NCBI GenBank assembly: GCA_964616405.1 | Contig: CAZTRE010000046.1 | Coordinates: forward strand, 1 to 8,645 | DNA from: JAEDES01 sp964616405 | GTDB lineage: Bacteria; Bacillota_I; Bacilli_A; RF39; UBA660 | Reading direction: 5' to 3' | DNA: 8,645 bases | In this document: one piece after another, positions 1 to 5,578 of the stretch | Position numbering within the stretch: position 1 is the stretch's first letter | Layout: each line of letters opens with the position of its first letter | Made by a program: the position numbers and the translations under genes | Notes under the pieces: generated by a model | Seen by the model: the letters and a program-made list of their open reading frames with translations, nothing else | Database searches by the model: none | Told to the model about the DNA's origin: nothing

Positions 1-707
1 TTAACAGCAGTTCCCCAAGAATAAGGAATATCATTATCTCTTCTATAAACGTTTGCACGTGGGTTATCCCAAGAACGGAATACAGCTTTAATTGCTCCCA
101 TTAATTGTTCTTTAGGATCATCAGGGAAATCTTCTCCAATTTTATCTTTATATTCAGCTTTAAACTCTTTAGCTAATTCTTTTAAATCTTCAGCGTCAAG
201 TTCAACGTCTTGAGTTACACCTTTGGCTGCTTTCATCTTGTCAATTAATTCTTCAAAGTATTTCTTTCCTACTTCCATTACTACGTCAGAATACATTTGA
301 ATGAATCTTCTATAGCAATCCCAAGCCCATCTAGCGTTTCCAGATTTTTCAGCTAAGACATTTACTACTTCTTCATTTAATCCTAAATTAAGAATAGTGT
401 CCATCATACCTGGCATTGAAGCTCTTGCTCCTGATCTTACAGAAACTAATAATGGATTCTCTTTGTCTCCAAATTTCTTACCGGTTATTTCTTCCATTTT
501 ACCAATATACTCATTTATTTGTGATTGGATTTCATCATTAATTTCTCTTCCATCTTCATAATATTGAGTACATGCTTCAGTGGTAATTGTAAAACCTTGA
601 GGTACTGGTAAGCCAATGTTAGTCATTTCTGCTAAGTTAGCACCTTTTCCACCTAAAAGATTACGCATGTCGGCATTACCTTCTTTAAATAGGTAAACAT
701 ATTTCAT
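1..707 (-). CDS. ppdK: Pyruvate phosphate dikinase, N-terminal part (cut by window edge)
   Basis: Pyruvate phosphate dikinase interconverts pyruvate + ATP + Pi and PEP + AMP + PPi in the cytoplasm, linking glycolysis and gluconeogenesis. The visible 235 residues are the start of the N-terminal ATP-grasp-like nucleotide-binding domain. They show LGGKGANLAEM (18-28), GLPVPQGFTI (32-41), SVRSGARASMPGMMDT (89-104) and, at the edge, YSWGTAV (229-235), which normally continues as NVQ. The family is about 870-900 aa, so roughly the first quarter is present; the phosphohistidine and PEP-binding domains lie outside the window. The ATG at 707-705 follows an ideal TAAGGAGGA (724-716), with 9 nt between AGGAGG and the ATG. 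It has its own promoter and is separated from trxA by a terminator, so it begins a separate transcript. No frame break is visible. Identification is firm. Confidence 0.96.
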   Translation of the reverse strand, partial: MKYVYLFKEGNADMRNLLGGKGANLAEMTNIGLPVPQGFTITTEACTQYYEDGREINDEIQSQINEYIGKMEEITGKKFGDKENPLLVSVRSGARASMPGMMDTILNLGLNEEVVNVLAEKSGNARWAWDCYRRFIQMYSDVVMEVGKKYFEELIDKMKAAKGVTQDVELDAEDLKELAKEFKAEYKDKIGEDFPDDPKEQLMGAIKAVFRSWDNPRANVYRRDNDIPYSWGTAV

Positions 708-743
708 TTTTATAATCCTCCTTAATTGTCAGTAGACACTTTA

Positions 744-771
744 AGTATACTACGATTTTTTTATTTCACAA
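744..771 (-). promoter_or_regulatory. Probable sigma-A promoter of ppdK
   Basis: On the minus strand, TTGTGA (771-766; 4 of 6 matches to TTGACA) lies 16 nt upstream of TATACT (749-744; 5 of 6 matches to TATAAT). Transcription would start near 737, giving a leader of about 30 nt that contains the AGGAGG site. It lies just past the trxA terminator, consistent with an independent ppdK transcript. Confidence 0.6.
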
Positions 772-820
772 AGAAAAATATGGTTTTTTTTGGAATTTTT
801 TCATTTTACTTTGACTAAAG

Positions 821-848
821 AAAAAAAGACTATTTTAATAAGTCTTTT
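821..848 (-). terminator. Intrinsic terminator overlapping the end of trxA
   Basis: On the minus strand, AAAAGACT (848-841) and AGTCTTTT (831-824) form an 8-bp stem around a 9-nt loop, and the run of T continues to 821. The stem starts in the last codons of trxA and the TAG stop (832-830) falls at the loop/descending-arm junction, so gene end and terminator share bases. Confidence 0.8.
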
Positions 849-1129
849 AATTCTTCTTTTGATAGATAACCAATGGCCTTGTCTACTAATTTATTCTTCT
901 TATAAAACTCTAATGTTGGTATTGATAATACACCATGTTCCCTTGCTAATTCAGGAGCCATATCAACATCTATTTTTACTACTGTTAAGTTGTCAACTTC
1001 CTTTTCTAATTCTTCTAATACTGGTGCTAACATTTGACATGGACCACACCAAGTTGCATAAAAATCTACTAATACTAAGTCATTGTTTATCTCTTTATTA
1101 AATTCTTCTTTTGTTTTTACATATTTCAT
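830..1129 (-). CDS. trxA: Thioredoxin
   Basis: Small cytoplasmic thiol-disulfide oxidoreductase of 99 aa, slightly shorter than the usual 104-109. The active site is WCGPC at 27-31 (redox Cys28 and Cys31), preceded by the strand VLVDFYAT (19-26). The conserved cis-proline is in SIPT (Pro71), and a Gly at 87 sits in the terminal strand/helix region. No signal peptide or membrane segment is visible. Reduced thioredoxin would be regenerated by thioredoxin reductase (not in this window) and would serve ribonucleotide reductase, peroxiredoxins and methionine sulfoxide reductase; these partners are family knowledge. The start lies 3 nt after the cvpA stop and there is no strong Shine-Dalgarno, only the weak A/G-rich end of cvpA. 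It is therefore probably co-transcribed and translationally coupled with cvpA. The gene ends inside an intrinsic terminator. Confidence 0.97.
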   Translation of the reverse strand: MKYVKTKEEFNKEINNDLVLVDFYATWCGPCQMLAPVLEELEKEVDNLTVVKIDVDMAPELAREHGVLSIPTLEFYKKNKLVDKAIGYLSKEELKDLLK

Positions 1130-1132
1130 AAA

Positions 1133-1849
1133 TTAATATTTCTTTAGAACATTGTCTAATCCTTTCACTGTTTTTAATTTGTCTAATACTTGTAACTGCT
1201 CAACTGTTTTTTTACTTACAATATTATATTCAAGCATAGTATCAATTATTTCTAGGTTTGCTTTATTTGTAGAAATGTTTTGGTTGGCTACAGAATTTGC
1301 TAAATCATAAACATCGGTAATTGTTTTAGAAATACCTTTTGTATATGTTGATAGTAATGGTGTCTTATGAATAATAGGATCAATCATACTACTTTCCGTA
1401 ATGATAGAAGATTCTCTAATCGGAATCGCTACAACAAATAGCGAAAGTACAAAAACTATTAAAAAGCCGTGTAGTAATCCGATAATTAATCCTCCTAGTT
1501 TTGAAGGAAGAGCTAAAATGATTGTTAAATTAACAAGTTTTTGTAACACTCCTGATAACTTTAAAATGATTTGATATATTGCATATAAAACCACAAATAT
1601 AACTAAAAAGGCAATTAATTGATATATTAGAATATTTAATGATACCAGTCCTTCTAGATTACCACTAAAATTAAAAAATGGTAGGTATTTACAAAAAATA
1701 TTTCCTAATTGTTCTTTGAAAGTATACGCAATTACAAATATTAATATGAGTCCTATTAAAGAAACAGTTTCTTTAATAATTCCATTTTTCCAGCCCACTA
1801 TGGCAAACATAATCAATATAAGTATAATTATAATGTCGATTATATTCAT
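1133..1849 (-). CDS. cvpA: CvpA family membrane protein
   Basis: Integral membrane protein of 238 aa resembling the CvpA (colicin V production) family, whose exact biochemical role is unsettled. Hydrophobic segments lie at about 2-19, 29-44, 72-98 and 118-144. Family-like motifs are GWKNGIIKE (19-27) after the first helix and SKLGGLIIGLLHGFL (116-130) in the last. After residue 145 comes a soluble-looking tail of about 95 residues, longer than in many CvpA proteins of about 160-180 aa, rich in Ile/Lys/Thr and without a recognised domain. The start has AGGAGG at 1863-1858, 8 nt before the ATG. It is followed after 3 nt by trxA, so the two probably form an operon. It diverges from rnhC. The family call is good; the function is open. 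Confidence 0.88.
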   Translation of the reverse strand: MNIIDIIIILILIMFAIVGWKNGIIKETVSLIGLILIFVIAYTFKEQLGNIFCKYLPFFNFSGNLEGLVSLNILIYQLIAFLVIFVVLYAIYQIILKLSGVLQKLVNLTIILALPSKLGGLIIGLLHGFLIVFVLSLFVVAIPIRESSIITESSMIDPIIHKTPLLSTYTKGISKTITDVYDLANSVANQNISTNKANLEIIDTMLEYNIVSKKTVEQLQVLDKLKTVKGLDNVLKKY

Positions 1850-1865
1850 ATTATGTACCTCCTAT

Positions 1866-1877
1866 ATTATAATTATA
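1866..1877 (-). promoter_or_regulatory. Possible cvpA-trxA promoter (-10 only)
   Basis: Two adjacent perfect TATAAT hexamers occur on the minus strand (1877-1872 and 1871-1866) just upstream of the cvpA AGGAGG. The upstream copy is the more likely -10, because use of the other would start transcription within the ribosome binding site. No good -35 is visible at the right spacing, and AT-rich DNA gives such hexamers by chance, so this is tentative. Confidence 0.35.
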
Positions 1878-1895
1878 AACTATTTTTTAATTTTA

Positions 1896-1904
1896 TGCTA
1901 TAAT
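1896..1904 (+). promoter_or_regulatory. Extended -10 promoter of rnhC
   Basis: TGCTATAAT is a perfect extended -10 (TGnTATAAT). No clear -35 is found 16-18 nt upstream, which is common for extended -10 promoters. Transcription would begin near 1911, about 33 nt before the preferred TTG start of rnhC. The promoter is back-to-back with that of cvpA. Confidence 0.65.
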
Positions 1905-1931
1905 ATATTTGATTCTATATTAAAATAAAAT

Positions 1932-1946
1932 GAGGTGATTCAATTG
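1932..1946 (+). promoter_or_regulatory. Ribosome binding site that decides the rnhC start
   Basis: TGAGGTGATT (1931-1940) matches the anti-Shine-Dalgarno end of 16S rRNA (core GAGGTGAT, 1932-1939) and is followed by TTG at 1944-1946. The in-frame GTG at 1935-1937 lies inside this pairing sequence and has no separate Shine-Dalgarno at useful distance. TTG is therefore the better start. Confidence 0.75.
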
Positions 1947-2855
1947 AACGTTGTTATTAAAGTAAATGATGAAGTTAAGAAAAAGATGATTGATTATTAT
2001 AAAGATAAGTGTCGCGATAAAGTTATTCCTTATGTTGTTTTTCAAGCTCAAGAAGAAGATACGGTAATTACATTATATGAGTCTGGAAAGGCGATGTTCC
2101 AAGGTGTAAGCGCTGATGTTGATGCAGCTATGTGGGGTACAATTCTTGAAGATACTAAAGAGAAAAAAACTGAGAGAAAACAAGCGGATGCAAAGTACTA
2201 TAATTGTAACGCAGTTGGATCTGATGAAGTTGGTACTGGGGATTATTTTGGCCCTATTGTGGTTACCGCTTGCTATGTAAAAAAAGAAGATATTTCTTTT
2301 TTAGAGAGTTTAGGAGTTGGCGATTCCAAAAAAATTGATGATTCAAAAATTAAAAAAATCGCTCCAGAAATTGCAAAAAGAATTAAATATCGCAGTGTAA
2401 TATTAAACAATAAAGAATATAATGAAAAATATACAAGAGATATCAATATGAATAAGATTAAATCAATTATGCATAATAAGGTTTTATATCAATTGATGCA
2501 GGAAGAAAAACCTAATGTTGATTACATTATAGTTGATGAATTTGCTAGAGAGAAAAGATATTATGAATATTTAAATGGAATAAACAACGTTCAAAAAAAT
2601 ATTACTTTTATGACGAAAGCAGAAGATAAGAATTTAGCTGTTGCGTGCGGTTCAATTATTAGTAGATATTTATTCTTAAAAGAATTTGATAAGCTTTGCG
2701 ATAGCGTTCATATACCTCTTCCAAAAGGGGCTGGTAAAGATGTTGATAAAGTTGGTGAAGAAGTTGTCGAAAAATATGGTAAGGACAAATTAAAAGAAAT
2801 TGCTAAATTTAACTTTAAGAATACTGATCGTATTTTACACACTTTGGTTTTTTAA
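1944..2855 (+). CDS. rnhC: Ribonuclease HIII
   Basis: RNase HIII cleaves the RNA strand of RNA-DNA hybrids (R-loops, primers) in the cytoplasm. With the TTG start it is 303 aa, close to the usual length of about 300. Residues 1 to about 75 form the TBP-like substrate-binding domain typical of HIII, and the catalytic RNase H fold begins near 85. The signature GSDEVGTGDYFGP (92-104) supplies the first acidic pair, Asp94 and Glu95. Asp198 is in IIVDEFA and Asp228 is in KAEDKNLAVACGSIISRY, completing the D-E-D-D set known for the family. The GDYFGP form of the motif separates it from RNase HII. It is transcribed alone from an extended -10 promoter and ends before a strong hairpin. An alternative GTG start 9 nt upstream would add three residues but overlaps the ribosome binding site. 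Confidence 0.95.
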   Translation: MNVVIKVNDEVKKKMIDYYKDKCRDKVIPYVVFQAQEEDTVITLYESGKAMFQGVSADVDAAMWGTILEDTKEKKTERKQADAKYYNCNAVGSDEVGTGDYFGPIVVTACYVKKEDISFLESLGVGDSKKIDDSKIKKIAPEIAKRIKYRSVILNNKEYNEKYTRDINMNKIKSIMHNKVLYQLMQEEKPNVDYIIVDEFAREKRYYEYLNGINNVQKNITFMTKAEDKNLAVACGSIISRYLFLKEFDKLCDSVHIPLPKGAGKDVDKVGEEVVEKYGKDKLKEIAKFNFKNTDRILHTLVF

Positions 2856-2927
2856 ATAACCTAATCTTTATCATCGATTAGTATATTTCAAGTTTTCATA
2901 TATTTTTAGCCTAAAATAAATACTAAC

Positions 2928-2985
2928 TAAAAAAATTCAAACTAACTAGGGATTTTATTTTCTATTTTAGTTTGAATTTTATTTT
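2928..2985. terminator. Long 14-bp hairpin, probable terminator of rnhC
   Basis: AAAATTCAAACTAA (2932-2945) and TTAGTTTGAATTTT (2967-2980) are perfectly complementary over 14 bp with a 21-nt loop. The plus side is followed by a T-rich tail (ATTTTACTT). On the minus side the left arm is preceded by a run of A (2929-2935), which gives a run of U, so it could act in both directions between the convergent genes. A weaker hairpin with arms CTAATC (2861-2866) and GATTAG (2876-2881) lies directly after the rnhC stop. Confidence 0.65.
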
Positions 2986-3044
2986 ACTTAACAGTTTAAT
3001 TCAGAGATTCAATAAACGTTTAGATCCCTTATATAATATGGATC

Positions 3045-3073
3045 AAAAAAGTGCAAAATTATTTACACTTTTT
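3045..3073 (-). terminator. Intrinsic terminator of the surface-protein gene
   Basis: AAAAAGTG (3046-3053) pairs with CACTTTTT (3066-3073). After one mismatch, AAA/TTT extends the stem to a 4-nt loop. Read on the minus strand the hairpin ends in six T (3050-3045), about 50 nt past the stop at 3123. On the plus strand the tail is also T-rich, so it may back up rnhC termination. Confidence 0.7.
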
Positions 3074-3122
3074 AATACTTACTTACATAATGAATATTAT
3101 TTTTTAATAATCTCGATTAGTT

Positions 3123-3815
3123 TTATTTTTGAGTAAACGCAAGATCAAGCTGAGTTTCATTAGTAACTAAAAATGCGCCACTACTATTATTGCCATAGTG
3201 CGATTGAAATTCGACACCCATAAGTAGATATAAACTCTCACCTGATTTTAAACTAATATCGGTTTCATTCATAAAGGAAGAAAAATCTTCGTCCAGAGAA
3301 GTAACTACTGTTCCATCAGCTTTCTCGAAATACGCTGGTTCTAAAAGTGTATAAATGTATGATGAATTTAAGGACTCATATTCTTGACATTCATTATCTT
3401 CTATAGAACCATTTAATTCACCATTAATACCATCAACACAAGTTTTACGCTTTTTTAACTGGAATCCATTTTCTAGATTTAATTTGGCATCAATTGTTCC
3501 GGTATTAGTAATTTTAGCAGTAAAATACCTTGCTGCTCCAGGATATTTAAGATCCGAATGAAAACTAACGGTTGTTCCGTTCGCTGAACAATAATCGTTT
3601 TCATAGCCGCCTTCTTTAGCAACATCTTCATTTCCCTCAAGTAGGGATTTTATTGTTTGATTTAATCCTTTTTCACAAGTTGTAGTAAGTGAAAAATCAC
3701 CCTTGGCAGTAGCTGTTCCCTTTATTTCGATATTTTCTCCAAATAATGCATAACCTACTATCATTGTTATCATTAGTGTAAATATTCCTATTATTATTCC
3801 TTTTTTCTTATTCAT
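3123..3815 (-). CDS. Putative TasA/camelysin-like membrane-anchored surface protein
   Basis: This 230-aa protein cannot be named with confidence. Residues 1-5 are basic (MNKKK), followed by a hydrophobic stretch (6-24) and GYALFGENIEIKGTATAKGD (21-40), a layout like SipW-type leaders of TasA/camelysin proteins. YPGAARYFTAKITNTGTIDAKL (91-112) resembles the beta-sandwich section of that family, where a PG turn leads into an NTGTIDA-type strand. Four cysteines at 47, 76, 126 and 143 could form two disulfides outside the cell. No sortase motif (LPxTG) or C-terminal helix is seen, so it is either anchored by the N-terminal helix or cleaved and released. The start has GAGGT (3828-3824) 8 nt before the ATG. 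It is monocistronic, with a strong promoter whose spacer is a poly-G tract. The surface location is inferred; function (fibre, adhesion, matrix) is unknown. Confidence 0.6.
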   Translation of the reverse strand: MNKKKGIIIGIFTLMITMIVGYALFGENIEIKGTATAKGDFSLTTTCEKGLNQTIKSLLEGNEDVAKEGGYENDYCSANGTTVSFHSDLKYPGAARYFTAKITNTGTIDAKLNLENGFQLKKRKTCVDGINGELNGSIEDNECQEYESLNSSYIYTLLEPAYFEKADGTVVTSLDEDFSSFMNETDISLKSGESLYLLMGVEFQSHYGNNSSGAFLVTNETQLDLAFTQK

Positions 3816-3830
3816 TCTGATTTACCTCAA

Positions 3831-3845
3831 ATTCTATTTTAGAAT
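3831..3845. promoter_or_regulatory. Inverted repeat over the -10 and start point of the surface-protein gene
   Basis: ATTCTA (3831-3836) and TAGAAT (3840-3845) form a 6-bp inverted repeat with a 3-nt centre. It covers most of the -10 hexamer and the expected transcription start near 3834. Possible roles are a repressor operator or a small 5' hairpin; no regulator is identified here. It may also be chance in AT-rich DNA. Confidence 0.35.
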
Positions 3846-3869
3846 AACACACACCCCCCCCCACGTCAA
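3841..3869 (-). promoter_or_regulatory. Promoter of the surface-protein gene with poly-G spacer
   Basis: On the minus strand, TTGACG (3869-3864; 5 of 6 to consensus) is followed by exactly 17 nt and then TATTCT (3846-3841; 4 of 6), which is preceded by TGT to give an extended -10. The spacer is T, nine G, then TGTGTGT. Start of transcription would be near 3834, giving a leader of about 19 nt with GAGGT. Optimal spacing plus a slippage-prone spacer suggests length-dependent promoter strength. Confidence 0.72.
3854..3862. repeat. Homopolymer C9/G9 tract next to an AC/TG dinucleotide repeat
   Basis: Nine consecutive C on the plus strand, adjoined by ACACACA (3847-3853). It is a conspicuous simple repeat in AT-rich DNA and lies wholly within the spacer of the surface-protein promoter. 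G/C runs of this length are known hot spots for slipped-strand mispairing. Confidence 0.95.
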
Positions 3870-3910
3870 GTGGCGGGTGGAGGATCTGTCGGCTCTTTAC
3901 ACTATATGGG

Positions 3911-3932
3911 AGGTAAATTACAGGTAAATTAC
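3911..3932. repeat. Tandem 11-bp direct repeat upstream of the surface-protein promoter
   Basis: AGGTAAATTAC occurs twice without a gap (3911-3921 and 3922-3932). It lies about 42 bp upstream of the -35 of the surface-protein gene, and an 11-bp period places both copies on one face of the helix. It could be a paired binding site for a regulator or a repeat of an intergenic element; its function is not known. Confidence 0.6.
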
Positions 3933-3941
3933 GTCTAAAAC

Positions 3942-3970
3942 AAAAAAAGATAGCATCGAGATGAACTATC
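3942..3970 (-). terminator. Intrinsic terminator of thyX
   Basis: On the minus strand GATAG (3970-3966) pairs with CTATC (3953-3949), with an inner CAT/ATG pairing after a 2-nt bulge, followed by seven T (3948-3942). The hairpin begins directly after the thyX stop (3974-3972). The plus-strand side is also followed by T-rich sequence. Confidence 0.7.
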
Positions 3971-3971
3971 C

Positions 3972-5489
3972 TTATTTTTTTGTGTCTTTTTGCAAAGTGT
4001 AAACTTTACCACAAGACTCTTTTCCTTCTTTACAAAATCCTTGCGTTGTACAGGTTGGACCTAATACAGATTCAAAACACTCAGCCCCAGGAAGATTTCT
4101 TATTTCGTTATGAAGCCCATTGGCCATTTGCCTTGTTTCCCATTGGGCTTTTGTACATTCACGTAAACCAAGAATATGTTTTAGTGTTTTTCCATCCATA
4201 TTAGTTAAGGCATTGACCGTATTACCAGAAAGAGAAAAATAAGCTAAATCTTCTTCTCTTACTCCTGCATTTTTAAATATGTCATACATTTTTTTATTTA
4301 AACTAAAGGCTCTATCAAATATTTCTTTGGCTTTTTCATTTTTGTTTATTGTTGGCGGAGTTTTATATTGCTCTAGATCGACGTTTGGTACAAATTTAGT
4401 TGGCATAATATGATGGGTTCTGTGTCTAGCAAGATGGGTTAAAATGGCTAGAGAAATCGGTATTTGAAACTGGAAGTTTACTTGCGATAATTCCCCACCA
4501 TCTGATTCAAAAGCTATTTTTTTTATTAATTTTTCTTTGAAATCTGGATGTTCTTGAAGCGTTGCTTGATAAACTCTTTCAGCTTGCTCTTGAGTATATT
4601 GATATCTATTCATTAAAGCAGATATAACAATTGAATCATCCACCTCATTACAACTATGATTTAATAGTTCTGGACGATCTAACGTTTTGTAATTTTCTTT
4701 TTGGGTGGTGCTTTCTAGATAACTTTCTACAGGATCAATAGTTTCTAAAGGTTCCTTATCTATTTCAGGAATTATATATGGCATATTTTTTGAGGCAATG
4801 TTATATAAATTTTCCCCTAGTTCTCTCAATTCAGTCATACCTGCATATGGTGCTTTTTTAGTAAGTTTAACAATTAAGTCTTTTAATGCATGCGCATCTA
4901 ACCCCATAATGATATTTGAATGATAACAGTATGGTAAAACGAAACGTGCATCTTCCTTTGGAATACCAATCCTATTTAGCATGTCATAGCAATCAAATAA
5001 CATCTGCATATGTTCACAATATATTGATTTTAATTTTTCACTATTAGGAAGAGGCTTCCCTGTTGAATCACAAAAATCTGGTACTACAAAGCCAACATTG
5101 GAAAAATCTACTTCACGACGAGATTTAATAGTAAACGACGCAAATCTTTGTTCAATAAGTGTTTGTTCCACTATTGGAGAAACATCTTGCAAGGCAAAGA
5201 TACAATAGTCATGATCACTTATTGAATCATGTCCCATACTCATAACGCGGCTGGCAAAATTAACATTTTGATCCAATGTTTTACTTTCAGATAGTCCGAC
5301 TATATCCATTACATTTCCGACAGCACGCGATAGACGTCCCGCTGATGAAACAATTTCACTGCGGCGAGCTCTTTCTATTTGTTTGATTTCTTCTAAGATT
5401 TCATCTCTTTTTTCTTTATCTGGAATTTTCTCTTCTAAGACTTTTCCTACTTTTTTATAATCTAAGGCACCTAATAATTTTACTTCCAT
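3972..5489 (-). CDS. thyX: FAD-dependent thymidylate synthase, double-length (two ThyX-like halves)
   Basis: ThyX makes dTMP from dUMP with FAD, NADPH and methylene-tetrahydrofolate, replacing ThyA. This 505-aa protein is about twice the usual 220-270 aa. The N-terminal half has GHDSISDHDYCIF (86-98), then EQRFASFTIKSRR (113-125), which lines up with the family's RHR-X7-S-x-R but has EQ for RH. It also has ARFVLPYCYHSN (181-192) and TELRELGENL (219-228), resembling the later QWEIREL motif. The C-terminal half has FQFQIPISLAILTHLARHR (339-357) with RHR intact but Lys365 where Ser is expected, then GLRECTKAQWETR (441-453). Cysteines 471, 480, 486 and 493 end the chain in a GPxC...GxC..GK.SCGK pattern that I recall from some ThyX C-termini. 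The start has GGAGGAT 7-8 nt before the ATG. It has its own promoter and terminator. The ThyX family call is firm; activity and the split roles of the halves are inference. Confidence 0.88.
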   Translation of the reverse strand: MEVKLLGALDYKKVGKVLEEKIPDKEKRDEILEEIKQIERARRSEIVSSAGRLSRAVGNVMDIVGLSESKTLDQNVNFASRVMSMGHDSISDHDYCIFALQDVSPIVEQTLIEQRFASFTIKSRREVDFSNVGFVVPDFCDSTGKPLPNSEKLKSIYCEHMQMLFDCYDMLNRIGIPKEDARFVLPYCYHSNIIMGLDAHALKDLIVKLTKKAPYAGMTELRELGENLYNIASKNMPYIIPEIDKEPLETIDPVESYLESTTQKENYKTLDRPELLNHSCNEVDDSIVISALMNRYQYTQEQAERVYQATLQEHPDFKEKLIKKIAFESDGGELSQVNFQFQIPISLAILTHLARHRTHHIMPTKFVPNVDLEQYKTPPTINKNEKAKEIFDRAFSLNKKMYDIFKNAGVREEDLAYFSLSGNTVNALTNMDGKTLKHILGLRECTKAQWETRQMANGLHNEIRNLPGAECFESVLGPTCTTQGFCKEGKESCGKVYTLQKDTKK

Positions 5490-5528
5490 ATTCTATCCTC
5501 CGTTTACTATTTTTTGGTGTTTTAGTTT

Positions 5529-5537
5529 ATTATAACA
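5529..5537 (-). promoter_or_regulatory. Extended -10 promoter of thyX
   Basis: On the minus strand TGTTATAAT (5537-5529) is a perfect extended -10. No consensus -35 is found at 16-18 nt; that space is taken up by the T-run of the preceding terminator. Transcription would start near 5522, about 33 nt before the ATG, after all the hairpins in the dnaJ-thyX gap. Confidence 0.65.
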
Positions 5538-5547
5538 ACTTAATATC

Positions 5548-5575
5548 AAAAAATAGTGTTGCAAAGGCAACACTA
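5548..5575 (-). terminator. Strong second terminator between dnaJ and thyX
   Basis: TAGTGTTGC (5554-5562) and GCAACACTA (5567-5575) form a perfect 9-bp stem with a 4-nt loop. On the minus strand it is followed by six T (5553-5548). It lies 83 nt past the dnaJ stop and directly upstream of the thyX -10, so it would insulate thyX from the heat-shock operon. Confidence 0.8.
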
Positions 5576-5578
5576 ACG

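Noticed and set aside
790..1101. Plus-strand open frame of 103 codons.
   Set aside because: It is antisense to trxA, has low-complexity Leu/Ile-rich translation, and no ribosome binding site; trxA on the other strand is certain.
3013..3046. TAAACGTTTA palindrome and GATCC...GGATC inverted repeat in the rnhC/surface-gene gap as operators or an RNA gene.
   Set aside because: They are short, isolated, not near a promoter with good hexamers, and no RNA structure beyond the terminators is apparent.
2874..3121. TCGATTAGT occurs at 2874-2882 and 3113-3121, which might look like a target-site duplication around a small element.
   Set aside because: The intervening DNA lacks terminal inverted repeats next to the copies and contains ordinary terminators; a 9-bp AT-rich repeat over 250 bp is plausible by chance.
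3820..3929. ATTTACCT (3820-3827) and AGGTAAAT (3911-3918, 3922-3929) as inverted repeats flanking the promoter, suggesting an invertible switch.
   Set aside because: Only 8 bp match, one copy overlaps a Shine-Dalgarno that naturally reads GAGGT, and no recombinase gene is in the window. Slippage in the poly-G spacer is the simpler hypothesis.
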